Shown here: positions 48,352 through 59,424 of the stretch, in pieces
Position numbering within the stretch: position 1 is the stretch's first letter
Layout: the number at the start of each line of letters is the position of its first letter
NCBI GenBank assembly: GCA_003956705.1
Contig: QZCP01000074.1
Coordinates: forward strand, 68,160 to 132,159
Direction of reading: 5' to 3'
DNA length: 64,000 bases
Origin: Brevipalpus yothersi
Taxonomy: Eukaryota; Arthropoda; Arachnida; Trombidiformes; Tenuipalpidae
Notes under the pieces: generated by a model
Database searches by the model: none
The model's input: only the letters and a program-made list of their open reading frames with translations
What the model was told of the DNA's origin: nothing
Position numbers and translations under genes: made by a program

Positions 48352-48945
48352 CAAAGTTCTCCCTCCAACAAATTTCGTCAAGAGTCCTCGTTACTGATTT
48401 TATCGTTTTCCTGCTAATTTATTGAGCCCAAAATGCTTTCGAAAGATAATTGATCCCATTCTCATGTGGTAGGCACAATGATTTGACAATAAATAATGCA
48501 TCATTGCCTCCTCTATTGTAGTAACTACGAAAATGAATTGAATGGCTAGATTCGCTCTCATAGCACCTCTTTCCGGCTATCAGGGCCACCAACGCTCGAC
48601 AGGCGAATAAAACCTGAAGGGGCTAGTAGCTTCCAATAGTGAAGATTAAACACAAATCGTAAGAAAGTAAGAAAGCAAAAAAAGTAAGTTCAAGAGGAAC
48701 ACAGTCACAAACATGCAAATGTGCGAACAAAACTGTTCTTCTTTCGTAGTGCAACTGTGTGGGGTTATATCTCCTCGGTGATCGAGTGAGACCGGAAATG
48801 AGGGAGAGAGTTTAAGAAATATCCTAAGTACTGTGGTTACACAGAGAGAATAGAGAGAACAAAGAAAATAAGAGGAAAAGAAGTATATGTATCGTCAACG
48901 AGGGGAGAGATATTCTGCTATCATCTCTCATGCATCAAATAATCT
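48352..48945. mobile_element. Candidate insertion of ~590 bp, absent from the paralogous block
   Basis: The sequence just before (gattgtggaaaccttacatt, ttgctcc) and just after (aatctggttttgtattttag) is contiguous at 52076-52140 in the duplicated block, with only about 17 bp between. The extra ~590 bp is therefore an insertion here or a deletion there. Its ends show weak inverted similarity (ctccctcc against gaggggagag). It has no ORF of note and a different texture (higher GC) from its neighbours. Confidence 0.5.
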
Positions 48946-49497
48946 GGTTTTGTATTTTAGAGGAATTAGCACAACTTGTGGAAACATTTGATTCAACAGC
49001 TTACATTTGGGATTTATTTCAATCAAAAATGAGTTCTCTAATGAGACTGATCTCAATCAAATAATACAGATGATTTGGAGCACTTGGAAGAGAGATAGAT
49101 CATCATATAGCTTCCAAATTGTTTTTCAACTTGAGAAAAAATCATGGAAAGTAGTTATTTGGTGTAATATCTGGACATTTCGTGATCTGCATCTATTAGA
49201 TTCTAAAACCTAATCCTAAAATCTGAGAACAAAAGTTCCAAATCAGTGGATGAAAGATTGGAGTTTTCCGTAACACTCCAATGTCATTAGCATTATCAAG
49301 ACGGGGAGAACAATGTGACCCTATTCATCGACAATGGCTCCAGCATTTTAATGAGGCTGTAACGACAGATGGTTGAAACGTTTCACCAAAATTTGGAGCG
49401 TTTTTGAAAGCTTCATAAACGAAATCTACTCATACCCACAGCTCGTTAGAAGTTCGTGATTCTTATCGGATAACATTCTCCTCTCTATCATCCGTTA
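48946..49497. repeat. Duplicated upstream block of the sister gene (copy 1)
   Basis: Matches 52100-52678 with scattered substitutions, up to the ATG. It includes the immediately upstream sequence cggataacattctcctctct, probably the core promoter and 5' UTR. Confidence 0.75.
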
Positions 49498-49660
49498 TGA
49501 AGTTGATCTCTTTTCTATTACTTTTGTATGGACATTCTGCCATTTTCCTCGGAGTATCAGCTGATAAAGGTCCAAAAGCTGACGTTTCTACTTTCAGCAG
49601 GAGGCCTCATTATTTGAGGTTATTTGTTCAGGTTAATATTGGTTTTTAAATTGTGCTGAT
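49498..49660 (+). pseudogene. 5' fragment of the sister secreted gene
   Basis: The first ~94 bases from the ATG at 49498 match the gene at 52679 almost exactly (MKLISFLLL.YGHSAIFLGV, then SADKGPKADV). Similarity then stops abruptly and the frame ends soon after. It is a truncated duplicate with the promoter intact, which could still express a short secreted peptide. Confidence 0.75.
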
Positions 49661-50050
49661 GTTGGCAAGTGTGGCTAGTTTCTTCAATGGAAATATTCAA
49701 AAAAAATATTACTTCTTCTATCTTGTCTTGATTGAAAAAGCTGAAAAACAGTTTTCATTGAGATCTTCATCAATAATTTTCCATGAAATTGTTGTCTAGT
49801 CTATGATGGAGCTTGATAGTGATTTATTATCTTCTCAATAAACATCAAAATTAGCGATTTTTCGAAGCAACCATATGAATTTCCTTGGAATCTCATTACG
49901 ATGTTGATTAACAATAATATCATTGTATCTTTTTTTAGAAATATAGTAGAATTATCGAATGTTATCGATATGTTACTTTTTTACCTCATGATATGATGTA
50001 ATACCGTTAATCTGTGCTTTAAAGTCACTACAATTGAAGCTACATATAAG
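49661..50050. repeat. Duplicated spacer
   Basis: 49671-49850 resembles 53910-54090. 49840-50050 resembles 57730-57950. It is part of the block that also carries the next family A gene. Confidence 0.7.
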
Positions 50051-50052
50051 TA

Positions 50053-50346
50053 CCGTATTCCCGCGTAAATAAGGCAGACTAAAAAGTGATTCACCGGTCG
50101 TGAAGTAAGGCACAAATTAGCTCATCCAGAGATAGTGAAGCATCAATGAGCTACCAGTTATCAGGTTCAATCGTTATCAAATCAAACTGATGATTTTCCA
50201 GACTCTGAATTTGACTCTTTACCGGTTGAAGACTTGCTCTATAGCTTCGATTTTTCCTCAGCGACAAAATCTGTTCCCTCGCATACATGCCTTGTATCTG
50301 AGAATTTTTTCAAAATTAAGGCTGCCTAAAAAGCGCGGAAATACGG
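50053..50346. mobile_element. MITE copy 1 (294 bp, TA target)
   Basis: A terminal-inverted-repeat element flanked by TA on both sides (50051-50052 and 50347-50348). The ends read CCGTATTCCCGCGTAAATAA and, as reverse complement of the right end, CCGTATTTCCGCGCTTTTTA, both followed shortly by GGCAG. It is the reverse complement of the copy at 55049-55341. The paralogous locus at about 57938-57960 lacks it. TA target and termini suggest a Tc1/mariner-superfamily (pogo-like) non-autonomous element; that assignment is inference. Confidence 0.88.
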
Positions 50347-50802
50347 TACATATGAGTACTGTGCAAAGCTGGACTTAATAGCATAAATTCGAGTTATTAT
50401 TACTGTTTTCTTTTCCACTCAATGACCAAAAAAATTTGGCCTATTTTATCAGCCAAAATCTTTTCCAAGGTTCGAGGGTTATAATGGAGCCAGGACCATT
50501 AAAAATGCAAAATTTTGCAAAACAAATATTCAAATTTGCTAAATTTTCGTCGATTAAACGAGATATCGTTCCTCCTCAACATGTCAATCTGACTAACTGA
50601 TACTGCAGTTATATAGCATCAGTTCAGGAAAACATCTGATCTGAGTGAAAGAAGCTTGCAAAATCTGGTTTTATCACGATTGTTTCGCACTAATGAAGTT
50701 GAGCTTGTTTGAACAAGTTAAACTCTTTGATACACTGAACTTGAGGTGTTCATAAAAAACAAATCATCATAAAACTTTCGAAACAGGTGAACTATTGTCG
50801 AG
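50347..50802. repeat. Duplicated 5' flank of family A copy 3
   Basis: Matches 57950-58402 upstream of family A copy 4, so promoter and gene were duplicated together. Confidence 0.78.
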
Positions 50803-51820
50803 ATGGATCTTGGAAATTTTTTTCTGTCTTTCTTGTGTTTGGCAGCATTTTTTGAAACTATTTTAACCGGTAAGAAGAGGAAAGTTTTTTGTTATCCAAC
50901 AAATCAATTGATGATTCTTTCAACTAGGCACTTCCAATACCAAAGAAGATGAATACGAAAATTTGTGCTCCAAATATGACCAAATTATGAAGTCCGGAGT
51001 ATCTGATAAAGAACTAGAGAGATTGCTGGAGTATGAGATGAAATTACAAATCCATAATGTTCTGAAAGAACGAAATTCGGATCCACTAAGGTGAGTGATG
51101 GGTATTCATCATTTCGAAGCGAAGAATTTCATATTATCTTCTTCTTTTATTAGTAAGAAAGGGAATTCTTGGCACTTTAATGGTATGAATAGTGATATAG
51201 TTGTACAGAGTAAAGATGAAGTTGGAGCATATGGACAGCTTGTGAGAAGTGTTGATATTGGAACAGGAGATTCGATGGGTACATATGATCAAGTTTTCTC
51301 ACTGAATGGGATCAACAATCACATTATCCAATCAATTCTTAAACAAATTTTGGCTGTAATCGTCCCGGACATAAGTACGCTCAAAGAAAAGCCAGCTAAA
51401 TCTGAGAAGATGTATCGTTCTTCAAGCGCTTCTGAAAGAAAAGTAAGAAAATCTTGTCAAGATATGATCGAGGCTGCTTACAAACGATTACAGAAAAAGA
51501 TGGAATTTAAAAGTGATGCTGTATCGAAAGCTTCGAAAGGGAAAAATTCGGACTCTTACAGTAGAGGTGACAAAAATTATTACCAAGAAAGTGGAAACTC
51601 TACTCTAATTGACACTCAATCCAGTATCGGTCCGAATGGATATTCAGCTAATGTAATCAACTTAGCCTCCGGACAAGCGAGCAATTCTGGACAGAGACAC
51701 ATGTTTGATTTTCAGAGCCATGGAAAGTATCTTGATAGTAGTGTTGATTTATTCAGAGCATCTATAGCTGGTCCTATTTCGTTGAAAAAAATGCAAAGGA
51801 AAATCAAGAGGAGCATCTAA
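50803..51820 (+). CDS. Secreted two-module protein, family A copy 3 (298 aa)
   Basis: Family A member of a second subtype. Exons are 50803-50869, 50928-51090 and 51154-51820 (phases 1 and 2, exon 2 again 163 nt). The signal peptide is MDLGNFFLSFLCLAAFF. Exon 2 has LCSKYDQIMKSGVSDKELER. The modules are QSKDEVGAYGQLVRSVDIGT (then DSMGTY) and SSIGPNGYSANVINLASGQA (then NSG). The central RKSCQDMIEAAYKRLQKKM and FQSHGKYLDSSVDLF are conserved. A Tyr/Ser/Asn-rich linker (DSYSRGDKNYYQES) separates middle and C-module. Intron 2 (63 nt) is open with an ATG, so the apparent ORF start at 51095 is intronic. Confidence 0.8.
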
Positions 51821-52678
51821 GAGTTATTACTTTGCCAATTAGTCGAGGTATTGAGTGAACATTAACTAGATTGGTAGTGAATGATTTCTCATCGGAAGAT
51901 ATTCCCAGAATCAACTTACATAAAAGCCATGTATGTAGTCGGAACATCTTCTCTTTATTTAGATGCGTAATCACCACACTCATAGTGAACCGAATTTTGG
52001 ATACATCTCGTGCTGTAGCTAGCTATGCAACGTTTTCCATTTTTTCTACCAGAAATATTGTCCAATACATTTGATTGTGGAAACCTTATATTAACTTGCT
52101 CCTCTCACTTGTCAGGTAATCTGGTTTTGTATTTTAGAGAAATTAGAACAACTCGTGGAAACATCTGATTTAACAGCTTACATGTGAAATTTAGTTCAAT
52201 CGAAATAAAATTCTCCTAATGAGACTGATCTCAATCAGATAATACAGATGATTTGGATCATTTGGAAGAAAGATGGATCATCATATAGTCACCGAATTAT
52301 TTGCCAACTTAAGAAAAAAATCAAGCTGTATTCATACCATGAAAGGTAGTATTTTGGTGCAATATCTAAATTTTCCATGATCTGCATCTATTAAATTTTG
52401 AAATCTGAAAGTAAAAGTTCCAAATCAGTGGATGAAAGATTTAAGTTTTTCCCTAACACTCCTATGTTATTAGCATTATCGAAACGGGAAAAACGATGTG
52501 AATTAATTTATCAACGACTGCTTCAGCATTTTGACGAGCCAATTTGCACAGATGTTTGAAACGTTTTACCTCAATTCTAAGCCCTTTTGAGAGACCATCA
52601 GTATAATCTTGTAATACCCACAGTTCGTTAGAAGTTCGTGATTCTCATCGGATAACATTCTCCTCTCTATCGTCCGTT
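51821..52678. repeat. Spacer and duplicated upstream block of the sister gene (copy 2)
   Basis: From about 52076 it matches 48330-48351 plus 48946-49497, lacking the ~590-bp insertion. No gene is supported in 51821-52075. Confidence 0.7.
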
Positions 52679-53557
52679 ATGAAGTTGATCTCTTTTCTAT
52701 TACTTGTGTATGGACATTCTGCCATTTTCCTCGGAGTATCAGCTGATAAAGGTCCAAAAGCTGACGTTTTGAGAGTCTCAAATGAGTTTGAGAGCCTGAC
52801 TAAAAGAAAAGATCAGATGAACCATTTCAAGATTGATAAACAAGAAGCTTTTCATCCAGCTAGGGAATTGAATCTTCAATCCCCTTTCAAGTGAGTTGTG
52901 TTCATCATTCCGATTAGGTTCGTAAATTTTCATTTCCTCATTTATTTGTTGTTGTTTTCTAGGTCCAGATTATTGTTATCCAATAGAAATGATGAAATTC
53001 ATAGACCAAAAGTTTTACTTGAACCGAATTATAAAGTAGGCAAGTCGGGAATTCTGCTAACTGAACATGCTCTTGCAACTCAAGGATCACTCAGTACGAC
53101 TTATCCTGTAACCAATATGCAAGTGGATAACTCCATTCAAGATGCAGTTGCAAAATATACGACAATCGAGATTTCTGAGGCTGTGGGAACAGAACTTAGA
53201 ACAAAACTTCCGAGCACTCTTCCTCATGGGAGCCTGACTCGGGAACTCAAGGATCAATTTGAGAAAGAAGAGAAAAAAGCTGGTAAAAGTTCGAATTTGG
53301 CCCTCAAAAATGAGCTATTCCAATCTAAAGGTACTCCTTACGTGAATTATCTAAGCGAAGGGTCAAGTATAAGTTCTGAAATCGTGGTAGATGAAAATGG
53401 TTACTTAGTAGGAGATGCTGCTATCCAAACATCTTCTCAGCCTTCCTTTCTCTACTATCCTCAGAGTGCATATCAAACGAATGGGCATTACAAGAATGCT
53501 GAAGTTAAAAATTTTCTACTTCCAATAGGAGGAGAGGTGTCTGTTGCTCTGGGGTAA
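52679..53557 (+). CDS. Secreted sister-family protein with the same two-module layout, cysteine-free (268 aa)
   Basis: Unnamed. Exons are 52679-52890 and 52963-53557, joined in phase 2 (the same phase and relative place as intron 2 of family A; intron 1 is absent). The signal peptide is MKLISFLLLVYGHSAIFL. Diverged modules can be aligned with family A: NYKVGKSGILLTEHALATQG (then SLSTTY), and ENGYLVGDAAIQTSSQPSF followed by YQTNGHYKNAEV, which parallels FQSHGKYQDSS. The middle is a charged Lys/Glu helix (RELKDQFEKEEKKAGKSS). I see no cysteine in the mature protein. The location inside the family A cluster supports common descent. Function is unknown. Confidence 0.75.
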
Positions 53558-54769
53558 TCAATATTCGAGTTGTTAAAGCATCATCAAGTGGAGATAGCTT
53601 CATGACTCTCTCCATCTGTTTCTCTGTCTCTCTGCCTCTCTCTCTCTCTCTTTACTCAAGATCATACGATGATGAGTTAATAGTGTTATATGGATAATAA
53701 TTGCACACAGTTGTTCGGATTCTCTGGACATTGAAGAGATAAATCTTGTCGATGATATGAGCTTTTTTGAGTTAAACAGCCTTCGATACGATTCTCGTTG
53801 GTAAAACCGAAACTCAAAAACAACCACCTAGTGGAATTGTTTTTTTTTTGTGTTGAACATCATTCTACATGAATAATCTCTCATGAGGATTCTCTTTGAA
53901 TTCTTTCTCTCAAGTCTGGCCAGTTTTTTCAATGAAAAAATTCAAATAAAATATCACTTCCTCCATCTTGTCTCGATCGAAAAAGCTGGAAAACAGTTTC
54001 AATTGGAGCCAACACCTTCATCAATAATTTTTCACGAAATTGTTGTCCAGTCCATGATGGAGTTTGATAGTGATTTTTTCTATCTTACTATCATATAGTT
54101 GAGAACGTAGAAAATCAGAAAAGTCTATTAGATTGTGGGTTTGTAACAAATGAAATAGGGTTCATTGGTAGCTTAATTTAGTTAGTTAACTATAAGATGA
54201 GCATTATCAAATGATATTTATATTTTGTGCCAAATATTGGTAAACAATTCGTTTTCTCAACGATTTATATGATCATCTTGCGAATCTTCTTATATAAAAA
54301 ACTCTTATCGAGAGTGCACAGTAGAGATGCGCTGGCCATTCTCACAGAAGTCGTTTATCCTCTAAGGTACGCAAAGTATGTGATATAAAATTTACATTGT
54401 GATGATGGTTAGGCTCATACTTACAAATTTTGCATGCTCACTTAAGCTATCATATTATGATATTCATCCGAGAAATGAGGATCATGGAAGGATGCTCATG
54501 AACTCAATTCAAGTAGCTCGCGGTCTTGTTTCGGTACTCTGAATTATCTCCAATTAGTATCTCCTTTTTCAAGATTCATTAGATTTATGACTTTACAATA
54601 TCAAAATACAGATGAGAGAAGAGTAGTTTGCTCAAAGAAGACTTTTGCTCAATTGAAAGTAAATTATGGATCGAAAGTGATTTGTTCATGAAGCTTTTGA
54701 TCGGATCATTTCTGTGAAGTCCGGGAATGGCAAAAAAAATACATATGTATTACGGTACTAATGGGTCTA
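53558..54769. other. Spacer with duplicated pieces
   Basis: 53910-54090 matches 49671-49850. 54540-54760 matches the 3' flank of the 47-kb membrane gene. A short ORF at 53883-54098 is partly frame-preserved in the 49.7-kb copy but is not convincing as a gene. Confidence 0.55.
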
Positions 54770-54975
54770 TCTTGATTCTTTGATTTTTTCTGGAGGAGCA
54801 GCAGCAACACACACTACGAAACCATTTCAAACACCAACATTTGACCACCAAGATTCTGACACAACACCCTAGGAAGGAATTAACACAACACCCCGAGATG
54901 CTCTCACCATATATTTTCACAATCGAATTTGTGTTAGGATAAGGAGATTGGAACTCTGCCTCGAATCTGATAAGG
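54770..54975 (-). pseudogene. Degraded copy of the Cys-rich membrane-protein gene
   Basis: On the minus strand, pieces match the tail-coding exon of the 47-kb gene (the Cys-rich tail, ctggaggagcagcagcaac on the plus strand) and then part of exon 1 (the region around the GCC motif). The membrane-segment exon and intron between them are deleted or scrambled and stops are present. Confidence 0.7.
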
Positions 54976-55048
54976 GAAGAATTGGTCCCAAATTTTTCAT
55001 ACTTTGTTGCTCACATAAATATCTTCCATTAGAAGTATTGATATTATA

Positions 55049-55341
55049 CCGTTTTTCCGCGCTTTTAAGGCAGTCCTATTTTTGAGAAAATTCTCAGATA
55101 CAAGGCATGTATGCGAGGGAACAGATTTTGTCGCTGAGGAAAAATCGAAGCTATAGAGCAAGGTTCAACCGGTAAAGAGTCAAATTCAGAGTCTGGAAAA
55201 TCATCAGTTTGATTTGATAACGATTGAACCTGATAACTGGTAGCTCATCGATGCTTCACTATCTCTGGATGAGCTAATTTGTGCCTTACTTCACGACCGG
55301 TGAATCACTTTTTAGTCTGCCTTATTTACGCGGGAATACGG
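55049..55341. mobile_element. MITE copy 2 (293 bp, TA target, inverted relative to copy 1)
   Basis: Reverse complement of 50053-50346 with few differences, flanked by TA at 55047-55048 and 55342-55343. The surrounding sequence matches 57330-57420, where the element is absent. Confidence 0.88.
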
Positions 55342-55343
55342 TA

Positions 55344-56310
55344 GTTTGCTCGTGGAATAATAATGATTTTAAATGAGTTGCAGATAACTTAGCCTCGTGA
55401 TTAGACTGAGATTTTCGAAAATAGTCCATCTCTCTCTCTCTACTCATCAATTATAGATAGCTCAGTGATTTGAAAACCCAATGGAAATGCATGAAAAATC
55501 AAATGGAAACTGTATCCTCTGGCATCGTAGCGGTGTACAAAATTTTTCCGAATTGGTTGAAACCAGGCAAATCATATGATTAACTTCCAGTAGCTTCATG
55601 GGTCCATTATTTGCAGGATGATCGAGATTTTTTTTGAAAATTCGTCAAACACTATCCTATTTTACACTTTCAAGCTGATTTGCTTTGGATGTTCTAATTT
55701 GTATCTGTGAAAAAACTTCGGGATTGGTGATGAACAAAGCCTCAGTCGATCGGTTGGCTTATCATATCGAAATGGGTCTTGACGATTCGATTGCTGTACG
55801 CTAGATTGATTTTAAAGACCTCCTATCTTTGAAAGGACTACCTTCTCAAATGCTTAAGCCACCTTGTAGGAGTAGCCAAAAGTTTTGGTAAGAAAATAGC
55901 TGAAAGAGAAATGAAAGTGTCTCATCTCATCTTAATTGAATTTACCTAGCCAGTTTTACAACTACTGTTCATTCGATCTTGTCATTTTTGCCACTGATAT
56001 CATTTTTCACTTTTTAGGGCTCTACTGTTATGGAATACTTTCGATCTTTCTCTAAATAGTGGGCTGTTTTGATCTGCTCATCTCTTACTGATCAAAAAAT
56101 AGATAATTTATTTGTTTAATTTTGTTTGTGCTGTTGAAAATGAAAATTCTATCAAATATGCACTGAAATAATGGAATGAAGCGCATTTCAATGATATGAA
56201 CACCTTGTTGCATTGATAATAGATTTTGGAATCCAAAGAAGTTTGCTCTTGTAGTATAACTGTTGGTCAGATCATTCATGTGTATATTGGCGCGAAAGAA
56301 TGTTATGGTT
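55344..56310. other. Spacer
   Basis: No gene is supported. The first ~100 bp parallels 57365-57460. Confidence 0.45.
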
Positions 56311-56790
56311 TTATACCACAAAGATTACAATCAAGACCAAACCAATCATGATGGATGGAGCATAATTGACTATCAGACAAACAGGGCTCTAATGAGAGAG
56401 GCGAAGATTGTATCGAGATTATTTGAGATGCAGAAAATATAATATTAGGAATGAGGATAGAACATTTATATTCATGAGATATTATGAGAATTTACTTACA
56501 TAGAAACCGTGAACATAGCTGATACAAAGATGGAATTTTATCATCGTGCTTGATACTAGGTTGTCACACTTTTCATCAACCATGCTTCTGACACAATGTT
56601 GAAGAAAGACAAGATTGCAGCATCCCGAATTTCTTTGACCAAATATTTTGGAAACCAAATTTGTTATGGGATCAGGAGAATCCAGCTTTGCCGCTGCATT
56701 TTTCATACAGGTATACTGTGCTATAGCTGAGTCCCAGGCACAAAAGGATAGATCGTTGATCGGAAACATGCCAACGGGAACAACTTCATG
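56311..56790 (-). pseudogene. Copy of the Cys-rich membrane-protein gene lacking an in-frame signal peptide
   Basis: Exon 1 ectodomain (56500 to about 56769) keeps all the cysteines (FCAW, YTCM, GCC, HC, KC, LC) and ends ISYVHGFY at the same donor. Exon 2 (56311-56388) encodes SPVCLIVNYAPSIMIGLVLI then stops, so the Cys-rich tail is missing. Upstream, the remnant of the signal peptide (ATG with KLFPLA) lies in a different frame and part is deleted. It is most likely a pseudogene; a cytosolic product from the internal Met is the less likely alternative. Confidence 0.68.
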
Positions 56791-58402
56791 GTTATATTGT
56801 TGAAAGAAAAGAAGAGAAACTAGCTCAAATCATAAAATGCACATCGAAAGAGTAATAACTTGTTCGGAATGGGCTATTTTAATTCTTTGCATCGTTCAAA
56901 GTTACCTGATCAATTTTATCCAAGCGGTGTATCTAGGAGAATCTCCGAAAAATTCCCAGAGAACAACTGTAGTTGAAAAGAGTGTTTTTCTTCCGAGCAC
57001 TGGTATCTTGGAGAACAAGAGATTAATTGATATTGTCTCTCCGTTCCTCGATCGGAACACAGTATGACAGCTCAGGAAAATCAGATGTCATAACATATCA
57101 GATCGTTTAGAGAAAGCAAAGATCAAAGAGAGCGCTTCGAACACTCATTTAAAAAGATGAAATTAAACATAATTTTCGTGAATATATGGAGCTTGTGAAT
57201 CACTATCCCAATTGAGAGGCAAGTGAAAGTGTTTTAAAAATTTTTTTGTCCACAGATTTGCCAATAGAGACCGGTTGAAGTTATTCTGATGTGATGAAAA
57301 GTTTACCACAAATTTTCCATTCTTGGTTGCTCACATGAATATTTTGCACTAGATTATCAATTGTTGGTTCATGGAACAATGGTTTTAGCAGACACTCGGA
57401 AGGCTTCAGTTTGTGACTAGACTGACAATTTCGAGAATGCTCTCTATCTCTCCCTTTTCATCAATTATAGATAACTCTCAAGTTTAGGAACCCTATGAAA
57501 ATTGTGATAAAATCAGATAAAAACGCCTCTTCTGACATTTATCTTGTTTAGGGGTGAATTTCTCTCAAAAAGTTGGTGTTTTATATGATGAGCATCTCAC
57601 TACTCAAAGTATTACAATGATTCTGCTCACTTTGTCGAACACTGTTTGAAGTCACACCTTATGATTGATTTTTAAGGGCCAATCTGTAAAACTTTTGCTC
57701 TCATATCATCAGAGAAATTGGATTCATTATCTGCTTAATAAATATCAAAATTAGTGGTAATTCGATGCAATCATATGAATTTCCTTGGAATCTTATTATT
57801 AGGATGTTGATAAACCATAATATTATTGTATCTCTTTTCAGAAATATAGTGAAATTATCGATATGTTACTCTTTTACCTCATCTTCGTATGATGTAATAA
57901 TACCGTTAATTTTTTTTTCAAGTCACTACAATTGAAGCTACTCATTAGCTCTGTGCAAGGCAGGACTTAAAAGCATAAATTCGAGTTATTATTACAATGC
58001 TTTCTTTTTCACTCAACGACCGAAAAATTTAGCCTATTTTATTAGCCTGGTTTCAACAAATTTTTTCCAAGATTTATGATGGAGTCAGGACCGCTAAAAA
58101 TGCAAAATTTTGCAAACCAAATTTGCTAAATGTTCGTCGATTAAACGAGATATCGTTCTTTCTCAACATGTCAATCTGAATAATTGACTGATTAATATTA
58201 CGGTAATATGACGTCAGCTAAGGAGAACATCTGATCTGATCGGATCACGGAAAGTTTGCAAAACCTGGTTTTATTACAATTGTTTTTCACTGATGAGGTC
58301 GAGCTTGTTTCAGTAATTTAAACGCCTTGGTGCATTGAGCTCTAGGTATTCATAAAAAATAAATCATCATATAACTTTCAAAACAGAAAAATTATTTTTA
58401 AG
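56791..58402. repeat. Spacer and duplicated flank of family A copy 4 (MITE-free)
   Basis: 57330-57460 parallels 55010-55440 without the MITE. 57730-58402 parallels 49840-50802 without the MITE. These are empty sites for both MITE insertions. The ORF at 56837-57067 has no support from its paralogous sequence. Confidence 0.7.
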
Positions 58403-59424
58403 ATGAATCTTGGAAATTTTTTTCTTTTTTTCTTGTGTTTGACAGCATTTCTTGAAGCCATCGTGACCGGTAAGAGAGAAATTTTTTTCGTTGTGCAATA
58501 ATTCAAATCAATTGATAATTCTTCCAACCAGGCCGTTCCAATACCAGAGAAGATAAATACGAAAAGTTGTGCTCCAAATATGACCAAATTATGAAGTCCG
58601 GAGTATCTGATAAAGAACTGGAGAGGTTGCTGGAAAATGAGATGAAATTAGAAATTCATAATGTTCTGAAAGAACAAAATTCGGATCCACTAAGGTGAGT
58701 GATGGGTATTCATCATTTCGGAGCAAAGAATTTCTTGTTATCTTCTCCTTTTATTAGTAAAAAAGAGAATTCTTGGGACTTTAATGGTATGAATAGTGAT
58801 ATAGTCGTACAGAGTAAAGATGAAGTTGGGCAAGATGGACAGCTTGTGCGAAGTGTCGATGTTGGAACAGGAGATTCCATGGGTACATATGATTCCGTCT
58901 TCTCTCTGAATCAGATCAACCATCACATTATTCAATCAAATTTTAAGGAAATTTTAGCTACAATCGAAGCGAGCATAAGTACACGCAAGGAAAAGCTAGC
59001 TAAATCTGAGAAGATGAATCGTTCTTCAAGTGCTCTTAACAGAAAAGTAAGAAAATCTTGTCAAGATATGATCGAGGCTGCTTACAAAAGATTGCTGAAA
59101 AAGATGGAATTTAAAAGTGATGCTGCATCGAAAGGCTCAATAGGGAAAAATTCGGACTCTTACAATAGAGGTGACAAAAATTATTACCAAGAAAGTGGAA
59201 ACTCTACCCTAATTGACACTCAATCCAGCATCGGTCCGAATGGATATTCATCTAATGTAATCAACGTGGCCACCGGACAAGCGAGCAATTCTGGGCAGAG
59301 ATATATGTTTGATTTTCAAAGCCATGGAAAGTATAGTGAAAGTAGTGTTGATTTATTTAAAGCAACTATAGGTGTTCCAATTTCGTTGAGAAATGTACAA
59401 AGGAAAATCGAAAGGAGCATCTAA
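58403..59424 (+). CDS. Secreted two-module protein, family A copy 4 (298 aa)
   Basis: Close paralog of copy 3, with exons of exactly equal length: 58403-58469, 58532-58694 and 58758-59424. The signal peptide is MNLGNFFLFFLCLTAFL. The modules are QSKDEVGQDGQLVRSVDVGT and SSIGPNGYSSNVINVATGQA. The middle is RKSCQDMIEAAYKRLLKKM and the tail FQSHGKYSESSVDLF. Compared with copy 3 most differences are single substitutions and none disrupts the frame, consistent with both being functional. Confidence 0.8.

Noticed and set aside
51095..51153. ATG-initiated start for family A copy 3 (and 58699 for copy 4)
   Set aside because: This ATG lies in intron 2. The spliced model with signal peptide and 163-nt exon 2 is conserved in all copies.
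56837..57067. Plus-strand ORF with a hydrophobic N-terminus
   Set aside because: The paralogous sequence near 47640-47840 does not preserve the frame, and the ORF is antisense to the upstream flank of a pseudogene.
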